Origin: Thelephora terrestris
Taxonomy: Eukaryota; Basidiomycota; Agaricomycetes; Thelephorales; Thelephoraceae
DNA length: 64,000 nt
Assembly: GCA_015956445.1 (NCBI GenBank)
Contig: WIUZ02000008.1
Coordinates: 558,001-622,000 of the forward strand
Direction of reading: 5' to 3'
Below the pieces are notes generated by a model. It saw only the letters and a list, made by a program, of their open reading frames with translations, did no database searches and had not been told where the DNA came from. Within the stretch, counting starts at the first letter, position 1. Each line of letters starts with the position of its first letter. A program made the translations under genes and the position numbers. Shown here piece after piece: positions 48,101-59,300 of this stretch.

Positions 48101-49033
48101 ATTTACCAGGGTTTGAAGCCCTTTATCCCTGAAGACACATCGACCGGAGATGCAAGATCTGTCCACTTCTTGCTTTTCCCCGAGGTGAAGGAAGAGTATT
48201 TTGACGAGGTTGTTGAGCGACAGGTTAAGAGGATGCAAACGGTTATTGAGTTGACAAGGAACATCCGGGAGCGTCTTAACCTGTCATTGAAGGCAGGTGA
48301 AATTCTTATCAGCGGAGGTGTTGAGCTAACCCTCAGAGTGTAGACACCTCTCAAAGAGCTGCTGGTATTCCACGCAGACTCGGAATGGCTAAGCGATTGC
48401 AGCTCGCTCCAGCGATACATTCAATCAGAACTCAACGTTCGAGATGTGGTATTCACTTCTGATGAGGCTACATCTGGGATACGGTACAAGGCGGTTGCCG
48501 ATTGGGCGGTTCTTGGAAAAAAGCTCCGTAAGGATCTGGCCAAAGTCAAAGCAGCCCTACCGGATGTGCCGAGTGACGATGTGAAGGAGTACGTCAAGAC
48601 AGGAAAGATCGTCGTCGGAGGGATCGAACTCGTAGAGGGCGACCTGCAAGTCCAGCGTTACATCGAACTCCCTGCAGGGCACGAGGGACAGTACGCAACC
48701 CACACAGACAACGACGTAGTTGTCAGGTTGGATATCAAGGCGTACCCGGAGCTGACATCTGAATGGCTCGTACGGGAGATGATCAACCGAGTCCAGAAGC
48801 TAAGGAAGAAAGGTGGCCTTCAGGCGACTGACGACGTTGAGGTGTATTACAAGTTCGAAGACGGGTCAGGGGCGGAGATAGTATCGGCCATGGAGCGACA
48901 TGCTGAGGTGGTGCAGAGGACGGTACGCAATGTTCCTATCGATGAGAAGGAACGGAAAGGTGGAGAGACTTTGATCGCTGAAGAGCAGGAGGTTTCGGAG
49001 GTCAAGTTTGTGCTTTCACTAGTCAGACCATAG
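45197..49033 (+). CDS. ILS1: Cytosolic isoleucyl-tRNA synthetase
   Basis: The frame from [20 protein letters not shown] contains the class I signatures in order: [20 protein letters not shown] (HIGH as HYGH), [18 protein letters not shown], the editing-domain entry [69 protein letters not shown] (KMSKS), and the anticodon-binding region [10 protein letters not shown] and [15 protein letters not shown]. It ends [10 protein letters not shown] at 49033. More than ten short introns interrupt it. It charges tRNA-Ile in the cytosol. The first exon lies upstream of the acceptor at 45196 and is unresolved, so this entry is 5'-partial. It is convergent with SNU23. Confidence 0.88.
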
Positions 49034-49219
49034 ATTCGACTCATGTATATCTGCACGTTTTTACAATTCCATAAGCGTATAATGGACAAGCAGGTGAGGA
49101 TCCCGAGCTTTCCATGGTAGGTGATCCAAACACCAGTTGCAAATCTGGCGGCATGGCCAAGATTGCAGAGACGAAGAGGCGGTGGTCAGAAGGGTTGGGT
49201 GAGAGGAGGAATATACCGT

Positions 49220-50001
49220 CTACTTTTTCGAGGAACCGAACCCGCTGAAACCCAGCATCTTCATCATGTCCTCCTCCTGCGGTGCAGCGGAATCCTTGAC
49301 GAGCTCCGCGCGTACCTTCTCTTTCTCTGCTTGTTTCTGTTTCTTTTTATCTGCCCTTAAACTTGCCTCCTTTGCTTTGATATCTGCGAGTCGTTGCTCG
49401 AAGTCGTACGATTTGGCACTCGAAGCCTCCTTCGTCTTCTCACGGAGCATTTGTATCCGAGCGCGAACCTGCTCGACTGTGGATCGAGATATCTTGGTCG
49501 TCTGGCCGAGAGCACGTAAATCTGTTGGCCAAGGAGATTGACAGCTCGGTAGGCCTATCCGTGTGACAAATTAAAAGGGAAAACTCACGGGCCCTTCCAT
49601 TGATATGGTCCAGGTAAGCATTGGTATCCTTGTACGTGCGTTTACAAGCTTCGCAATAGAAACCGGGGACACCAGGTCCGCGCCCGCTCGTATTCTGCAC
49701 AACCAAGGTCTTGTTGAGGTTTTTCTCTAGCTCGAGAGGGGCTTCGCGTTGTTTCATCAATTCAGTGGGCTTTGGAAGATCATCCTTCCTGGCCCGTCTG
49801 GGTTTCTTTCCTGAGTACCGCGCATGTCAGCGAAGTAGGATGAGCGCAAGATCACATACCTTGCTTCATGCGTTCCTCATTTTCTTGCATTCGCTCCTTC
49901 TCATCTAAGTCCCTTTTCTTCGCCTTTTCCGCATATTCTTGTTTGTCCCATTTCTTTCGGAAGTCCGTGTCACCAGCTTTGCTTGTGCCGTAGGCGGACA
50001 T
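49220..50001 (-). CDS. SNU23: U4/U6.U5 tri-snRNP protein SNU23 (ZMAT2 family)
   Basis: Starts MSAYGTSKAGDTDFRKKWDK (50001). After an intron come DDLPKPTELMKQREAPLELE and a zinc finger read as FYCEACKRTYKDTNAYLDHI; an intron splits the finger, after which NGRAHLRALGQTTKISRSTV follows. A Lys/Glu-rich helix then leads to EEDMMKMLGFSGFGSSKK. The order and length (about 210 residues) match Snu23/ZMAT2, a component of the pre-catalytic spliceosome that binds near the U6/5' splice site. It is divergent from the ERD1-like gene with 141 bp between start codons. Confidence 0.88.
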
Positions 50002-50142
50002 GGAGGGGATGCCAGGAACGGTCGTGAGAATATGGGAATTACCCGAGCGTCCTTTGATGCTATACACGACCCCCGACAACCACAAAGGTCGTAAGGGTAT
50101 ACCCCATCCAATCTAACCTCCCAATCGCAGAACCCGAGCAAG
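50002..50142. promoter_or_regulatory. Bidirectional promoter, SNU23 / ERD1-like
   Basis: Only 141 bp separate the two start codons, so both genes probably share one core promoter region. No TATA box is seen. Confidence 0.5.
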
Positions 50143-51542
50143 ATGGACGAGCGCTGGGCCCAAGATGTTCAATCCGCCGCCGTATTCCCGCTTCCCTTTC
50201 GTGTCCTCTTCCTCCTTTCCTCAGGTGTCCTCGCCTGGGCCACGAATCTGCACGGTCTTCACCAGCACGGAATAGACGGTCCCGGCGTTCTGCAACTGGA
50301 ACGGTCCTCCCTGCCAGCAATTCGATCTCCCGGTTTCAAACAAATCATCGAGCCCAATCCATCGTATCGACCAGTCTATCGACTTTCCTTCTATTGCGCA
50401 ACCTGGTGCCTTTTCGTCTGGGTTGTGTACCGATACTCGACCATAAACCACGTTGAATATGTCGATGTGTTCAAATACCTGCCAGCGGTCGGCGTGTTGG
50501 GCCTTGTGATTGGTCTTGTGTGTCCGTACGATGTGTTAGAGCTTCACGAGCGCGAGAAATTTCTATAGTATGTCGCTTTCCCAGTGTTTCGCTCTGCCAA
50601 ACATGACCAAGTGTATGTAGCGCAATCTACAGGTGTATCACACCCCAGACATCCGGGGTAGCATTCTCCGACGTGGTTCTCGCAGATATCCTTGCATCAT
50701 ATGCCAAGGTTTTCGGGGACCTTTGGCTTTCCTTGTGGATGCTACTACCGGGAGGAAGCTTGCTCGTGTTGCCCCCTCAGGATGGATGGTTTCGTTGGGT
50801 CTTGCCGACCTTGATGAGGTTCGTTCACTTCGTTCGTTATCTCACTTCCCTACTGATGATTCGTTCCTATAAATAGTGTCCCGTATCTCATCCGGTTCAG
50901 GCAATGCCTCACAGAATATAGAGCACCGCTTAATCAAAGCCGGCGGCCACTCTACAACGCAATCAAATACGCGACATCTTTTCCTGTCATCTATCTCTCG
51001 GCAGCTCAACGAATCGTCGTATCGGAACTTGTGGCGGACGTAGGCGGCCAAGTCCGCAGCGAACCGTGGTATGGTGAATATCAACTTTTCCGACTCTGGT
51101 GCGTCCCCCCATCAATGAGATGATGGCTGCGGAACCAACCACGAACACCCATAGGCTGTTTGCAGCGTTGATCAATTCTTTGTATTCCTACTGGTGGGAC
51201 ATCACCAATGACTGGGGCTTTGATTTACTTCGTTCTAAATCCTCCCGAGGGGAGGGTGGACGGCCTCATCCGTTTGGTCTGCGGACCCGACTCCTTTATC
51301 CCTTGCCCTACTACCCTTTTGTTGTGCTTGCAAATCTCATACTGAGGTTGACATGGTCTGTGAAACTTTCTCTACATCTACACTCACATTCCGAAGGCAG
51401 TGGCATAATATTTTGGACCGAGGTTGCTGAACTGGCGCGGCGGTGGATGTGGGTGTTTTTGCGGGTGGAATGGGAGATCGTGAAGGGGAAACAGGAAAGT
51501 TTAGGGACTCGGGAGGGTGAGACGGGTTTTCGGGACGACTGA
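50143..51542 (+). CDS. ERD1: EXS-domain membrane protein, ERD1-like
   Basis: Starts MDERWAQDVQSAAVFPLPFR with an N-terminal membrane span. Blocks after short introns are RCITPQTSGVAFSDVVLADI, ASYAKVFGDLWLSLWMLLPG, VPYLIRFRQCLTEYRAP, LYNAIKYATSFPVIYLSAAQ, NSLYSYWWDITNDWGFDLL and a final RWMWVFLRVEWEIVKG, ending at 51542. The RFRQC...NA.KY...YSYWWD.T.DW pattern is the EXS signature. Yeast Erd1 is a Golgi protein needed for phosphate recycling and retention of Golgi/ER proteins. The first intron needs the acceptor at about 50617 (TATGTAG) to keep the frame open. Confidence 0.8.
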
Positions 51543-52123
51543 AGGATGTAGATATATGAGCGATTGCAAATTTTACCTTGGGCTCTACTGTTTCGTGTGA
51601 GGAGCGTCGGTCCGGCTTCTATAAGGGGGCGATAGCGGCCGTGGGATCTCAGGTCGTTGGATATCCTCCTTTCTTGCCAACCGTCATGAGGAAGATTTCC
51701 TACGTGACCGCATTCTTTGCTGCTGTGATAAATCTCACCATCGTACGCCATTCGCTGATATACGTTACCTGAATCCACAATCTCCTTGCCAGAGCGTGAT
51801 CTCGACGGCCAGCACAAACTGGTCAGCGGCCTGACCATCTGGTGGAAGGAGACCAACTTCTAACCTCACGCTATCAATCAGGATTGTCGCAGTATTACCA
51901 ACAGTGTTCGACGTTCAAACGACCATATACTACGGTTTCACGGAGAGGTGCCAGAAGTCCGAACTTCCTGACGGCGATTTGTCCCTCAAGTGTCGGCCAT
52001 TCCCTGACAAAGATTCAGATGCGTGTGATCAAGCATACGGGTCATTTTGCACCCTTTGGTCTACAGCTAGCTACGTTTCCTGCCTTGCGATTGGATTTGG
52101 GGCGGTTGCGTGCACAGCAATCA

Positions 52124-52135
52124 CACTGTAAAAAG
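52124..52135 (+). repeat. Left terminal inverted repeat
   Basis: CACTGTAAAAAG, directly preceded by the TCA target duplication. Confidence 0.9.
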
Positions 52136-52148
52136 CGTGGGAGCTGAT

Positions 52149-52262
52149 ATTCAGTACATTCAAGTACAAAGTGTACTATTCATTTTTTTCGTGTAATTAT
52201 CCGCTATGTACTGAGTTGTACTGATCCACCATGTTATAATATCAGTACAGACAAGTACACGT
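52149..52262. repeat. Left subterminal GTAC repeats
   Basis: Short words with an AGTAC or GTACT core occur repeatedly in both orientations, for example CAGTACATTCAAGTAC, GTACTGAGTTGTACTG and CAGTACAGACAAGTAC. In plant CACTA elements such subterminal clusters bind the accessory protein; the same role here is inference. Confidence 0.7.
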
Positions 52263-52268
52263 CCGAGC

Positions 52269-55200
52269 CTATTCCGAAGAGGAAGTGTCCAAATCCATTG
52301 GGCTGCCATTCGCGTTTGCTGGCGAGGATCCTGATGTCAGCGAACCTTCTGACAAAGACCCGGGACTGGAGTCTGACTCGTCAGACGTCGAGAAACCAGT
52401 GACGTCGGAACACTGCGACGACGGCGGGCTTGCCATCTTCGCATGTGCTGTAGGTCCACTCCTGTCGACAAATGCCCAACAGCCCCGATCGCGAACCCTG
52501 CCGACGACGCAGGCAATTGTCTTGAGGTCCACAAAGTGTGGCGAGTGATTCATGGAGGTGTACTCCCAGAAGCCATCGTCGTTTTTTATCGCATTGCAGG
52601 TTCTGATGTGTGCGAGGACAATGGTTTCGTCTTGATAGAGGTGTAACTCCGAGGATTTTGGGAGGTCAAGCTGAACCACACGTTGTAGCTCGCCAAAGAA
52701 AGTTTCTTGTATGAGATCTTCGGGACCTTTGTTGTCAGCGTTGCGGTCAATGAGGCATTCATACTTCAATGAGGTTCGTGAGACAAAGGACAAGAGGGAA
52801 ACATTTGGGGCGTACACGGACAAAGCATGAGTCCCTCGTTGAGGACTCAGGCTTGCGATGCGCCCGACCGTTGGCTCTGTCACCGGTGTCGTGTATTTGA
52901 ACACCTCCCCATTCGGTCAACTGCCTTGGAACATATTTTCTGGCAACCGCGGCCGGTATCTTTCGATCGACGGAGTCTGGGCTGCACCTCGTCACAATCA
53001 AATCAATGAGCTGTCGGGTGAGAGCGGCGTCGACAGCGAGAGTCCGTTTTGGGTCCAGCATTGCATACTCCGGGTCTATTATGTGTTGTTAACCCACAGA
53101 TTGGGATAGCAGGGGAAATAGACGTACAATTCGAAAATTTGACCTTTGAGGTGCGACCGCGTTTTGGCTTGAGAGAAAGCTTCTTCGTCAGCCCATACCT
53201 CATTTTCGCCATCTCCAGTTGAGTGGTTTCGAGGACCCGGTTGTCGATGCTTGTGAGAGCATGCTTCCTGCTTCTCACAGCACTTCGTTTCACCCAACCA
53301 CAGTACCGTTCCATCACGAATGCCCAAGCCGCCCACACCGGTCCTGTGGCTTCAATCCCATCGGCGATATGCAGCAGACCATGGATAGTGACAGGACAGG
53401 CTGACATTCGTGACAGATTTTTCTGATAGAATATTCTTGAGGTGTGTCAGTTGATGGTATATCCAAACGGCGGGACATTCACTCACTCCTCGTACTCAAG
53501 GACCCATTCCTGAAATCCTTTCCTAATCCCTTCGACCTCACTCCTCTTCAGTTCGAAGGAAATGCACGTGTGGATTAGTCGAACGAGTTTGATGAAGTGA
53601 TCGTAGTAACGGCGGCGTGAGAAGCGATTCCGAAGGAGGATGGGTGCAAGATACATTGACCAAAATGCCCACGCCTCAGCTGTCATGTGCGAGCGTTCCG
53701 TCTCGATGTTTGGCATTCGTGAGCCAAACGAGGAAGGGATCGTGTCACCAGTTTCTGAACCAGCTTTGCAGATCTCGGACCAAACTTCGCCTGAGAGTTT
53801 GTAATCTTCAACTCCGCTGTCTAGTTCCTTGAACGTCCCGGTGTAGTGTCTGACGAGGTTTGGGATCAAGTTTTCGAAGATCAGATGCATGAAGTCGAGG
53901 GGGAATGAGAATGGAAAGTTGAGTGTGTTGAGTGATGCGAGCAGAGAAACTCCTTTGATACCCGAATCCTTCGCAAGTCGTTCAGCCGCCGCGTTGGTGG
54001 GTGCCTCAAGTACTGAGGCGCCTTGTTTGAGAAACTTGTCATGCGAGCGCATCGGGAGGTTCGCCGGGTCAATGGACCCCTCAGGCCGGTACAGCGGGAC
54101 ATAGTGGATGTTCCCACCCTCGATGCGTATTCCAAGGATCTCGCAAAATCGGCAAGGGTGGAGTGCATTGTGGCCCTTCATCCGCGTTAGCTTTGCAATC
54201 CCTGGGTAATCGCCAAACCCCAGGATCAGGTAGACGTGTAGCCAGAACAACTCTTCTTCCCACGGATCCAACGTCGCAACTCCCTTTGCAAGTTCCTCGA
54301 GTTCGTCGTGGAGGGGGACAAGGTAAGAGTCCAGGTTTTTCACTGTGCCTGGGATAATACCGTAACAGAGAATGCGGTCACGGTGGGTGCGAACCTTTGG
54401 GGGTAGGTTGTAGTTGATGAGAATGACTGGCCACACCGAGCGCTGGCGACGGCTGAAGTAGGTAACACCATCAAGCGAGATGCCGAGAGCGACGTCACGA
54501 GGGTCCGAGAAATATTTTCTACCCTGGGTTTGGCCATCAACAACAACCGGTTTCTCGAGGAGATCACCATAGATCGAAGAGTCAAATATGTCCCGGATGA
54601 TGTTATTGCTGTCGCTGGTACGGGTGTAGTTGTCTCGATACTTCAGCTGTTTTGCGACAGTCTTGTCCTTCATCATCATTTGGAGTTGATTCTTCACGGG
54701 CAAATATTGGAATTGTTTGGCTGAGACCCCAGGTGCCTTGTACCGGGATTTTCTGCAGTACGGACAAATATCCAGACTCGCATAGGACCCGGTAAAACAA
54801 CAGCAACCGCCAGGACAGCGGTCGACTCGCCCCGGCTTCAATCCCGACAGAATTGCGATGCGCTTTCGTGTTCGCCAGCGCGATGCCAAAGTGACCTTGT
54901 GAGGAAACATGTACCGAAGTTTTTCGTAGCGTGCATTGGAGGTGCCTTCGGTAATATGAAAATTGAACGCACACAAATTGTCAAGGTCGGCCTCGTTGAT
55001 GGAATGCCGGGCTGTGCAGCTCGGTTAGCCAGGGTCCATCAGAAATTTAAAGTGATTGGAGCTCACCAGCCCTCGCCGCATCAAGCTGAAACTTTAAACC
55101 CATCACCCCCGGTTTGCAAGTCCCTCGCTCCCCACTGTCACTATCCTCGTCGTCAGCATCACTCCATCCATTCCCCCCCTCAGAGTCGCAGTCGTACGCA

Positions 55201-55567
55201 GAGAGAGAATCACTTGCAAGATTCTCTGATTCAGAGAGAGAGTCATAATCAACGTGCTCGAGCTCGTTGTCAAACATTGTCCCTAGGCATGGTAAGTCCT
55301 GCTCATCAGCATCAGTCAAACTCGAGACTGACCTGTTACTTGTGAATCTTCCATCACTGTGGACGCTTCCAGATTGCTTGGTCCTGCATCTGGCAAAGGC
55401 CTTTTCGTCGATGGGAATGGGCGAGGTATGGGGACAGTGGACTTTGTCAGCTTGACGTTGACTGACGACCGCCACGCGCGCGTGTGCCTCGCAATCGTCT
55501 TGGGATTTGTCGAACCACAGCCATCAATGCATCGTCGGGCCGACCGCTTGTTTTTTGGCCCAGCCAT
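52269..55567 (-). CDS. Tnp2-family CACTA transposase
   Basis: The gene starts at MAGPKNKRSARRCIDGCGST (55567), a probable small zinc-binding N-terminus, followed by an acidic Ser/Asp/Glu-rich stretch (55330-55060). The core exon, 54976 to 53483, holds CPGGCCCFTGSYASLDICPY, DPRDVALGISLDGVTYF, WPVILINYNLPPKVRTHRD, LDSYLVPLHDELEELAKGV and GHNALHPCRFCEILGI, all typical of Tnp2 proteins in Agaricomycetes. Further exons (about 53407-53120, 53061-52900, 52904-52269) give SACPVTIHGLLHIADGIEAT and a Ser-rich end. The enzyme would cut and join element ends. Frames are long and open, so it may be active. Exact exon borders near 55000 are unsure. Confidence 0.8.
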
Positions 55568-55768
55568 TCGAGGTTCGAGGCCAGGACACAGCTGGATCAG
55601 CAGCGTTGGCTGCAAACGACGACACTCGATGCTGTTGCTGTTCCCCGCCCGATGCCCCTGTCTCGCACCTGGCGATGGAGTCGATGATGTCAGCCGAATG
55701 GACTTGTGCACAAAAACGGTCCACACCCCCCTACTGCGCCTCACCAACTCTTCTCTTCTCCCGCCATC

Positions 55769-56514
55769 ATGGCGCCGACAGCCTCCACCAATAAACCATC
55801 AAAAGACCTTTCGAAGATGTCAAAAAGCGAACTCCTCCGCTTGCTCCAAACCACTATTTCTGAAAAGGAGGAACTTGACAAAAAACGCGGTCAGTATTCG
55901 CATTTTCCCGCCCCTTGTAAGCCCACAAGACGTTGACCACATCTCATGCTCAATACTCTCATATTAGAAAAATTTCAGAAGAAGTACAAACGTGCAAAAA
56001 AGGCCCTCGACACTGGCCAGCACTCCAACGAATCGGCGCCGAAGGAGCTGATCCCTTATCCCACCGGGAAGACTCACGGCCGCGGAGAGTTTAACCTTGC
56101 AGACGACCTTCTTTATCATTCAGAGGTCAGTAAGGAAGACTACAACACTTTCATTGTACGTCGTTCCACCTTGTTTGAGACCGCTCATCAATTCACCTCT
56201 CGGCCCTCCCAGGCATCAATCCATCAAGCAATGGCAGCCGCCGGCATATCATCTACAGCTACTTGGCAAGTTGTCCGGGTAGGACCACTGGCGGAAGTTC
56301 TTGACGTGGTCCGCCAATTTCTCACATCCACATGTCACATGCACGACTGGTTCACTAACTGATATTCACATAGGTCCGTGAAAAGTTCCCCTGGCTTGGG
56401 GGTTATGAAAATGATTGGCCTGCGACAATGGTCATGAAGCAGTACCTCAGGAACAGCCGCAATCACGCCAACCGCAAAGCTCGCAACGCCGTCGCCGCCG
56501 TCGCCGCCGCCTAG
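55769..56514 (+). CDS. Small accessory protein of the CACTA element
   Basis: Divergent from the transposase with about 200 bp between start codons. Four exons join in frame to about 171 residues: MAPTASTNKPSKDLSKMSKS with a predicted coiled coil (ELLRLLQTTISEKEELDKK, EKFQKKYKRAKKAL), a middle part with HGRGEFNLADDLLYHSEVS, then ASIHQAMAAAGISSTATW, and a basic Ala/Arg end (YLRNSRNHANRKARNAVAAV). I do not recognise a family. By position it could be the counterpart of plant TNPA-like proteins that bind subterminal repeats, or a captured gene. Confidence 0.6.
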
Positions 56515-56744
56515 GGTGCATCGCTACTGTTGCGTGCCTCCCGAAGTCAATCGAACACTTTGTCCTGTATATTTGTCTTGTCCTCACAATGCACACATGT
56601 ATGTAGTATTAGCTCGAATGGATTACCTGGTGCTATGTTCCAAATGCCTGCCCGACCCATTTCCCTTTAAATGAGTGACCTGATTAGTAGATTCGACACT
56701 AAAACCCATCACGAAGGTTACTGACGTTATGTGCTTAATTGTGT

Positions 56745-56865
56745 ACCAAGGTTACTGATTCCGACGATAACATATTCAGTACATTCTTGCCGCAGACCAG
56801 TACTCACCATACTGATAATTCAGTACATTCGCAGTACATAAGGTACTTGCCGTACACTAAAAATG
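56745..56865. repeat. Right subterminal GTAC repeats
   Basis: The same AGTAC/GTACT words as at the left end (CAGTACATTC twice, CCAGTACTCACC, GCAGTACATAAGGTAC, CCGTACAC), placed just inside the right terminal repeat. Confidence 0.7.
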
Positions 56866-56875
56866 ATTACATTTT

Positions 56876-56887
56876 CTTTTTACAGTG
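56876..56887 (-). repeat. Right terminal inverted repeat
   Basis: CTTTTTACAGTG, followed directly by TCA, the second copy of the target duplication. Confidence 0.9.
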
Positions 56888-57297
56888 TCATCTTCGGAGT
56901 AAGTACCCATTCGAGGCGGAAGCGTATCTGGAAGGTGGCAGCGGTTATGATTGCGCTACACGGTAAGTCGGACACTCTTCATACACGTTTCAAACTAACA
57001 ACACATCAGGGGTCTCGCAACTCGTGACGTTCATCCTGGTCACGGACATGTACCGCCTAGGAAATTTCCCACTTTCCGTGATCGCAAAGTCGCATCTCGG
57101 TAGGCTGCATCACCTCAACCAGTTGAGCCACACCATTTATTCTATGCTTCCAAGGCCTCTCGTGGTACCTCAACTTGCTGAGCTGGACCCTCTCTATGAC
57201 CGCGACTGTAGTGATAGTATACACCGGGTTAGCTGCAAGTAGAGGTGAAAGGTGGGCAGCCGGGAACAGGGTTTCTTACGGGTCGATCTCTCGTTAA

Positions 57298-57698
57298 GAC
57301 ATATCCTGTGCGCTGTGGGAGCCATCACTTTACAAACAAATGAAGGATGGACTGTGTATCAGGGAGATGAATCTTGAGGGTGCTTTCGAGGTTTGCTGGC
57401 CAGTGGCCATACCTGGGAGTCACTCTCTGGGGTTACAGAATTCAATAAATCTCGCTTATTGCAGAGATGGCAGCAATGTGTGGTGATGGCAGAACCTGAG
57501 AAGTAGTAAGTTAGCCTATTGGGTGCTTATACCATTACAGGGGTCTGTCTTTTTTCATGCTAGAAAATTCACAATCCCGGTAGATATGAGTGTACTAGAC
57601 CACTCTATACATCCATAGGAACACACCCCTAACTTGCTGCAGTTGTTGGCAGTGCAGTCTTTGCCCAGGAGGTCAACCTTTGTTGGACACCAGGGGAG
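57298..57698. other. Downstream of the split gene, no gene recognised
   Basis: No coding signal or repeat structure is evident in these 400 bp. Confidence 0.4.
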
Positions 57699-58059
57699 TG
57701 TCACGACCATGGATTTTTTGTCGTATTTTTCCTTCAATTTTCCAAAACCCACGTTCACTAATCCTTTCATTATCTTATCCTATCCCATCCCCATCACATT
57801 CATTCAACATTCCATCTTACTTCAGACACCAAGAAATTCAAACGCTGTTGGACCCCAGGATTATCATTATTTATTTACGATTTTACACACAATTTATAGT
57901 CAACAAGTTGAACAATGGATTATTTAAATGATTAAAGAATTATTCAAGCCAGATAAGATTAGATAACAGAAAGTCTAATTATAATCCATTCTAGATAAGA
58001 TAAGATAAGGATCCTAGAGATTAGATCAAGAGATCAGATAGCCACAGAAAGCCCTAGAA

Positions 58060-58145
58060 CATCATGGAACTTCCTGGAACATGCTGGAAAGTGCTGGAAC
58101 ATGACGGACTATTATGGAACATTGTGGAAAGTGCTGGAATGTTCT
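58060..58145. repeat. Degenerate TGGAACAT/TGGAAAG short tandem repeat
   Basis: The words CTGGAACAT, CTGGAAAGTG and TGGAACATTG repeat about eight times with variation. Confidence 0.65.
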
Positions 58146-58750
58146 GGAATATTTTTGTGTAAAATAGTATATATAGACCTCAACCCCACTTCTAAGAAAA
58201 AAACAGGTACCTACTGCTCAGGAGAAAAGCACAGTTTGCTCAGTGTCTCTTTTCCCCCCCACTTTACATCTACCCCCTCTCCCTCTACATCTACCCTCTA
58301 AAGTATCTACCTCAATTCCCTTAGGACTGTGTGGTTGAGTGATTTTGAGCAATCACATACCATATTTAGCCCTACCCTCTGTGAGAAGAAGTTCTAAGTC
58401 AGGGGAGCTGAATAAGCTTAGTACACTTGAGGCGTTGGAGTATTTGGTATCTGTTAGTACTGAAGTCTGAAACTTCAGGCAGATAACCCTCCACCTCAGA
58501 GAAGTGACTGACTGAGTGACAGCCAGATTTAGCAGTACCACAAGGACTTACGACATATTTTACGACATAGGTTTATTATCTGAAGATTATTGAAGACATA
58601 TCAGTTAGACGTACTAGACGTCATCTGCAGCAAAGTTTAGGGTATCAGTTATACCCTCCCAGTTTTACGACATATCTTGTCACCTTTACAACATATCTAG
58701 CACAGCCCCAGGTGTAAGTGTACACCTTCCTTTTTAGGTCTAGTCACACG

Positions 58751-58890
58751 ACACAGCCTCAACACAGCCTTAGGCACAGCCCTAAGCACAGCCTCAATAC
58801 ACAGCCTCAATACATAGCCTTAGGCACAGCCCTAAGCACAGCATCAAAGCACAGCATCAAAGCACAGCCTTAGGAATTCAGCCTCAAACA
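58751..58890. repeat. Tandem repeat, ACACAGCCTCAA / GGCACAGCCCTAAG type
   Basis: About ten imperfect units with the core CACAGC, including two copies of the composite unit CCTTAGGCACAGCCCTAAGC. Confidence 0.75.
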
Positions 58891-59300
58891 CACCCTTTGA
58901 ACATCCCTCTTTTCCCCTCCCCTTTGGTCTACCCCAGTAGATCATCCCCTCCACTCTTGATCTCCCCTTAGATCAGGAACTCCATTCCCATCAAATCACC
59001 ACCAAACCCCCACACACCATATAAGCGTCTAATCAAGGAACAGGAACAACTGAGTGATATAGTACATCTGATTCCCTTGGAATAATACTGAAGGACACAC
59101 TCACAGAGTAGATCCCTCAGCGAACTCATCAGGTCCGAGAGCCGGAAAGAGGAACCCTGCTCACCCTGTGGAGTTGTTAGTTGCGTTCATAGACTACTCA
59201 ACCAGCCTGCTTAGTTTCTATACACTTAGTCTCTAAGCGAACCAACTGGGTCTAGTTATCCTCTGTATAGAACATAACACTACACCACCCACGAGCACGA

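Larger units (their letters stand above)
52124..56887. mobile_element. CACTA (EnSpm/Tnp2) DNA transposon, full length
   Basis: The element is 4,764 bp and bounded by perfect 12-bp inverted termini (CACTGTAAAAAG ... CTTTTTACAGTG) and a 3-bp TCA duplication of the target on both sides (52121-52123 and 56888-56890). The CACTG start and 3-bp duplication are diagnostic of the CACTA superfamily. It carries a Tnp2-type transposase gene on the minus strand and a small divergent gene on the plus strand, and GTAC-rich subterminal repeats at both ends. It splits a membrane-protein gene. Confidence 0.9.
51686..57297 (+). pseudogene. Four-pass membrane protein gene split by a CACTA transposon
   Basis: The host gene starts MRKISYVTAFFAAVINLTI (51686). 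Two introns follow, then FDVQTTIYYGFTERCQKSEL, CRPFPDKDSDACDQAYG and SFCTLWSTASYVSCLAIGFG, reaching ACTAI at 52123. The transposon occupies 52124-56887. Beyond it the frame continues as FGVSTHSRRKRIWKVAAVM, then VSQLVTFILVTDMYRLGNF, and a last exon with SWYLNLLSWTLSMTATVVIV and RWAAGNRVSY, ending TAA at 57297. Two Cys-rich loop segments and four hydrophobic segments suggest a claudin/PMP22-like or SUR7-like fungal membrane protein; the family is not firmly known. The only interruption seen is the insertion, so function was lost recently, or the allele is polymorphic. Confidence 0.75.
57699..59300. repeat. Possible LTR-type repeat fossil
   Basis: The stretch begins TGTCACGACC, a start often seen in fungal Ty3-like LTRs. 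It contains a TATATATAG promoter-like word near 58169, is rich in simple repeats, and may end near 59285 (ATAACACTACA). I find no second terminal copy, no clear target duplication and no polyprotein domain, so it may be a solitary or decayed LTR. The family is uncertain and the age cannot be judged. Confidence 0.3.

Noticed and set aside
52269-56514. KDZ or Plavaka type considered for the transposon
   Set aside because: The CACTG termini, 3-bp target duplication and Tnp2 motifs (LSLDG-like, PCRFC) fit the CACTA superfamily better.
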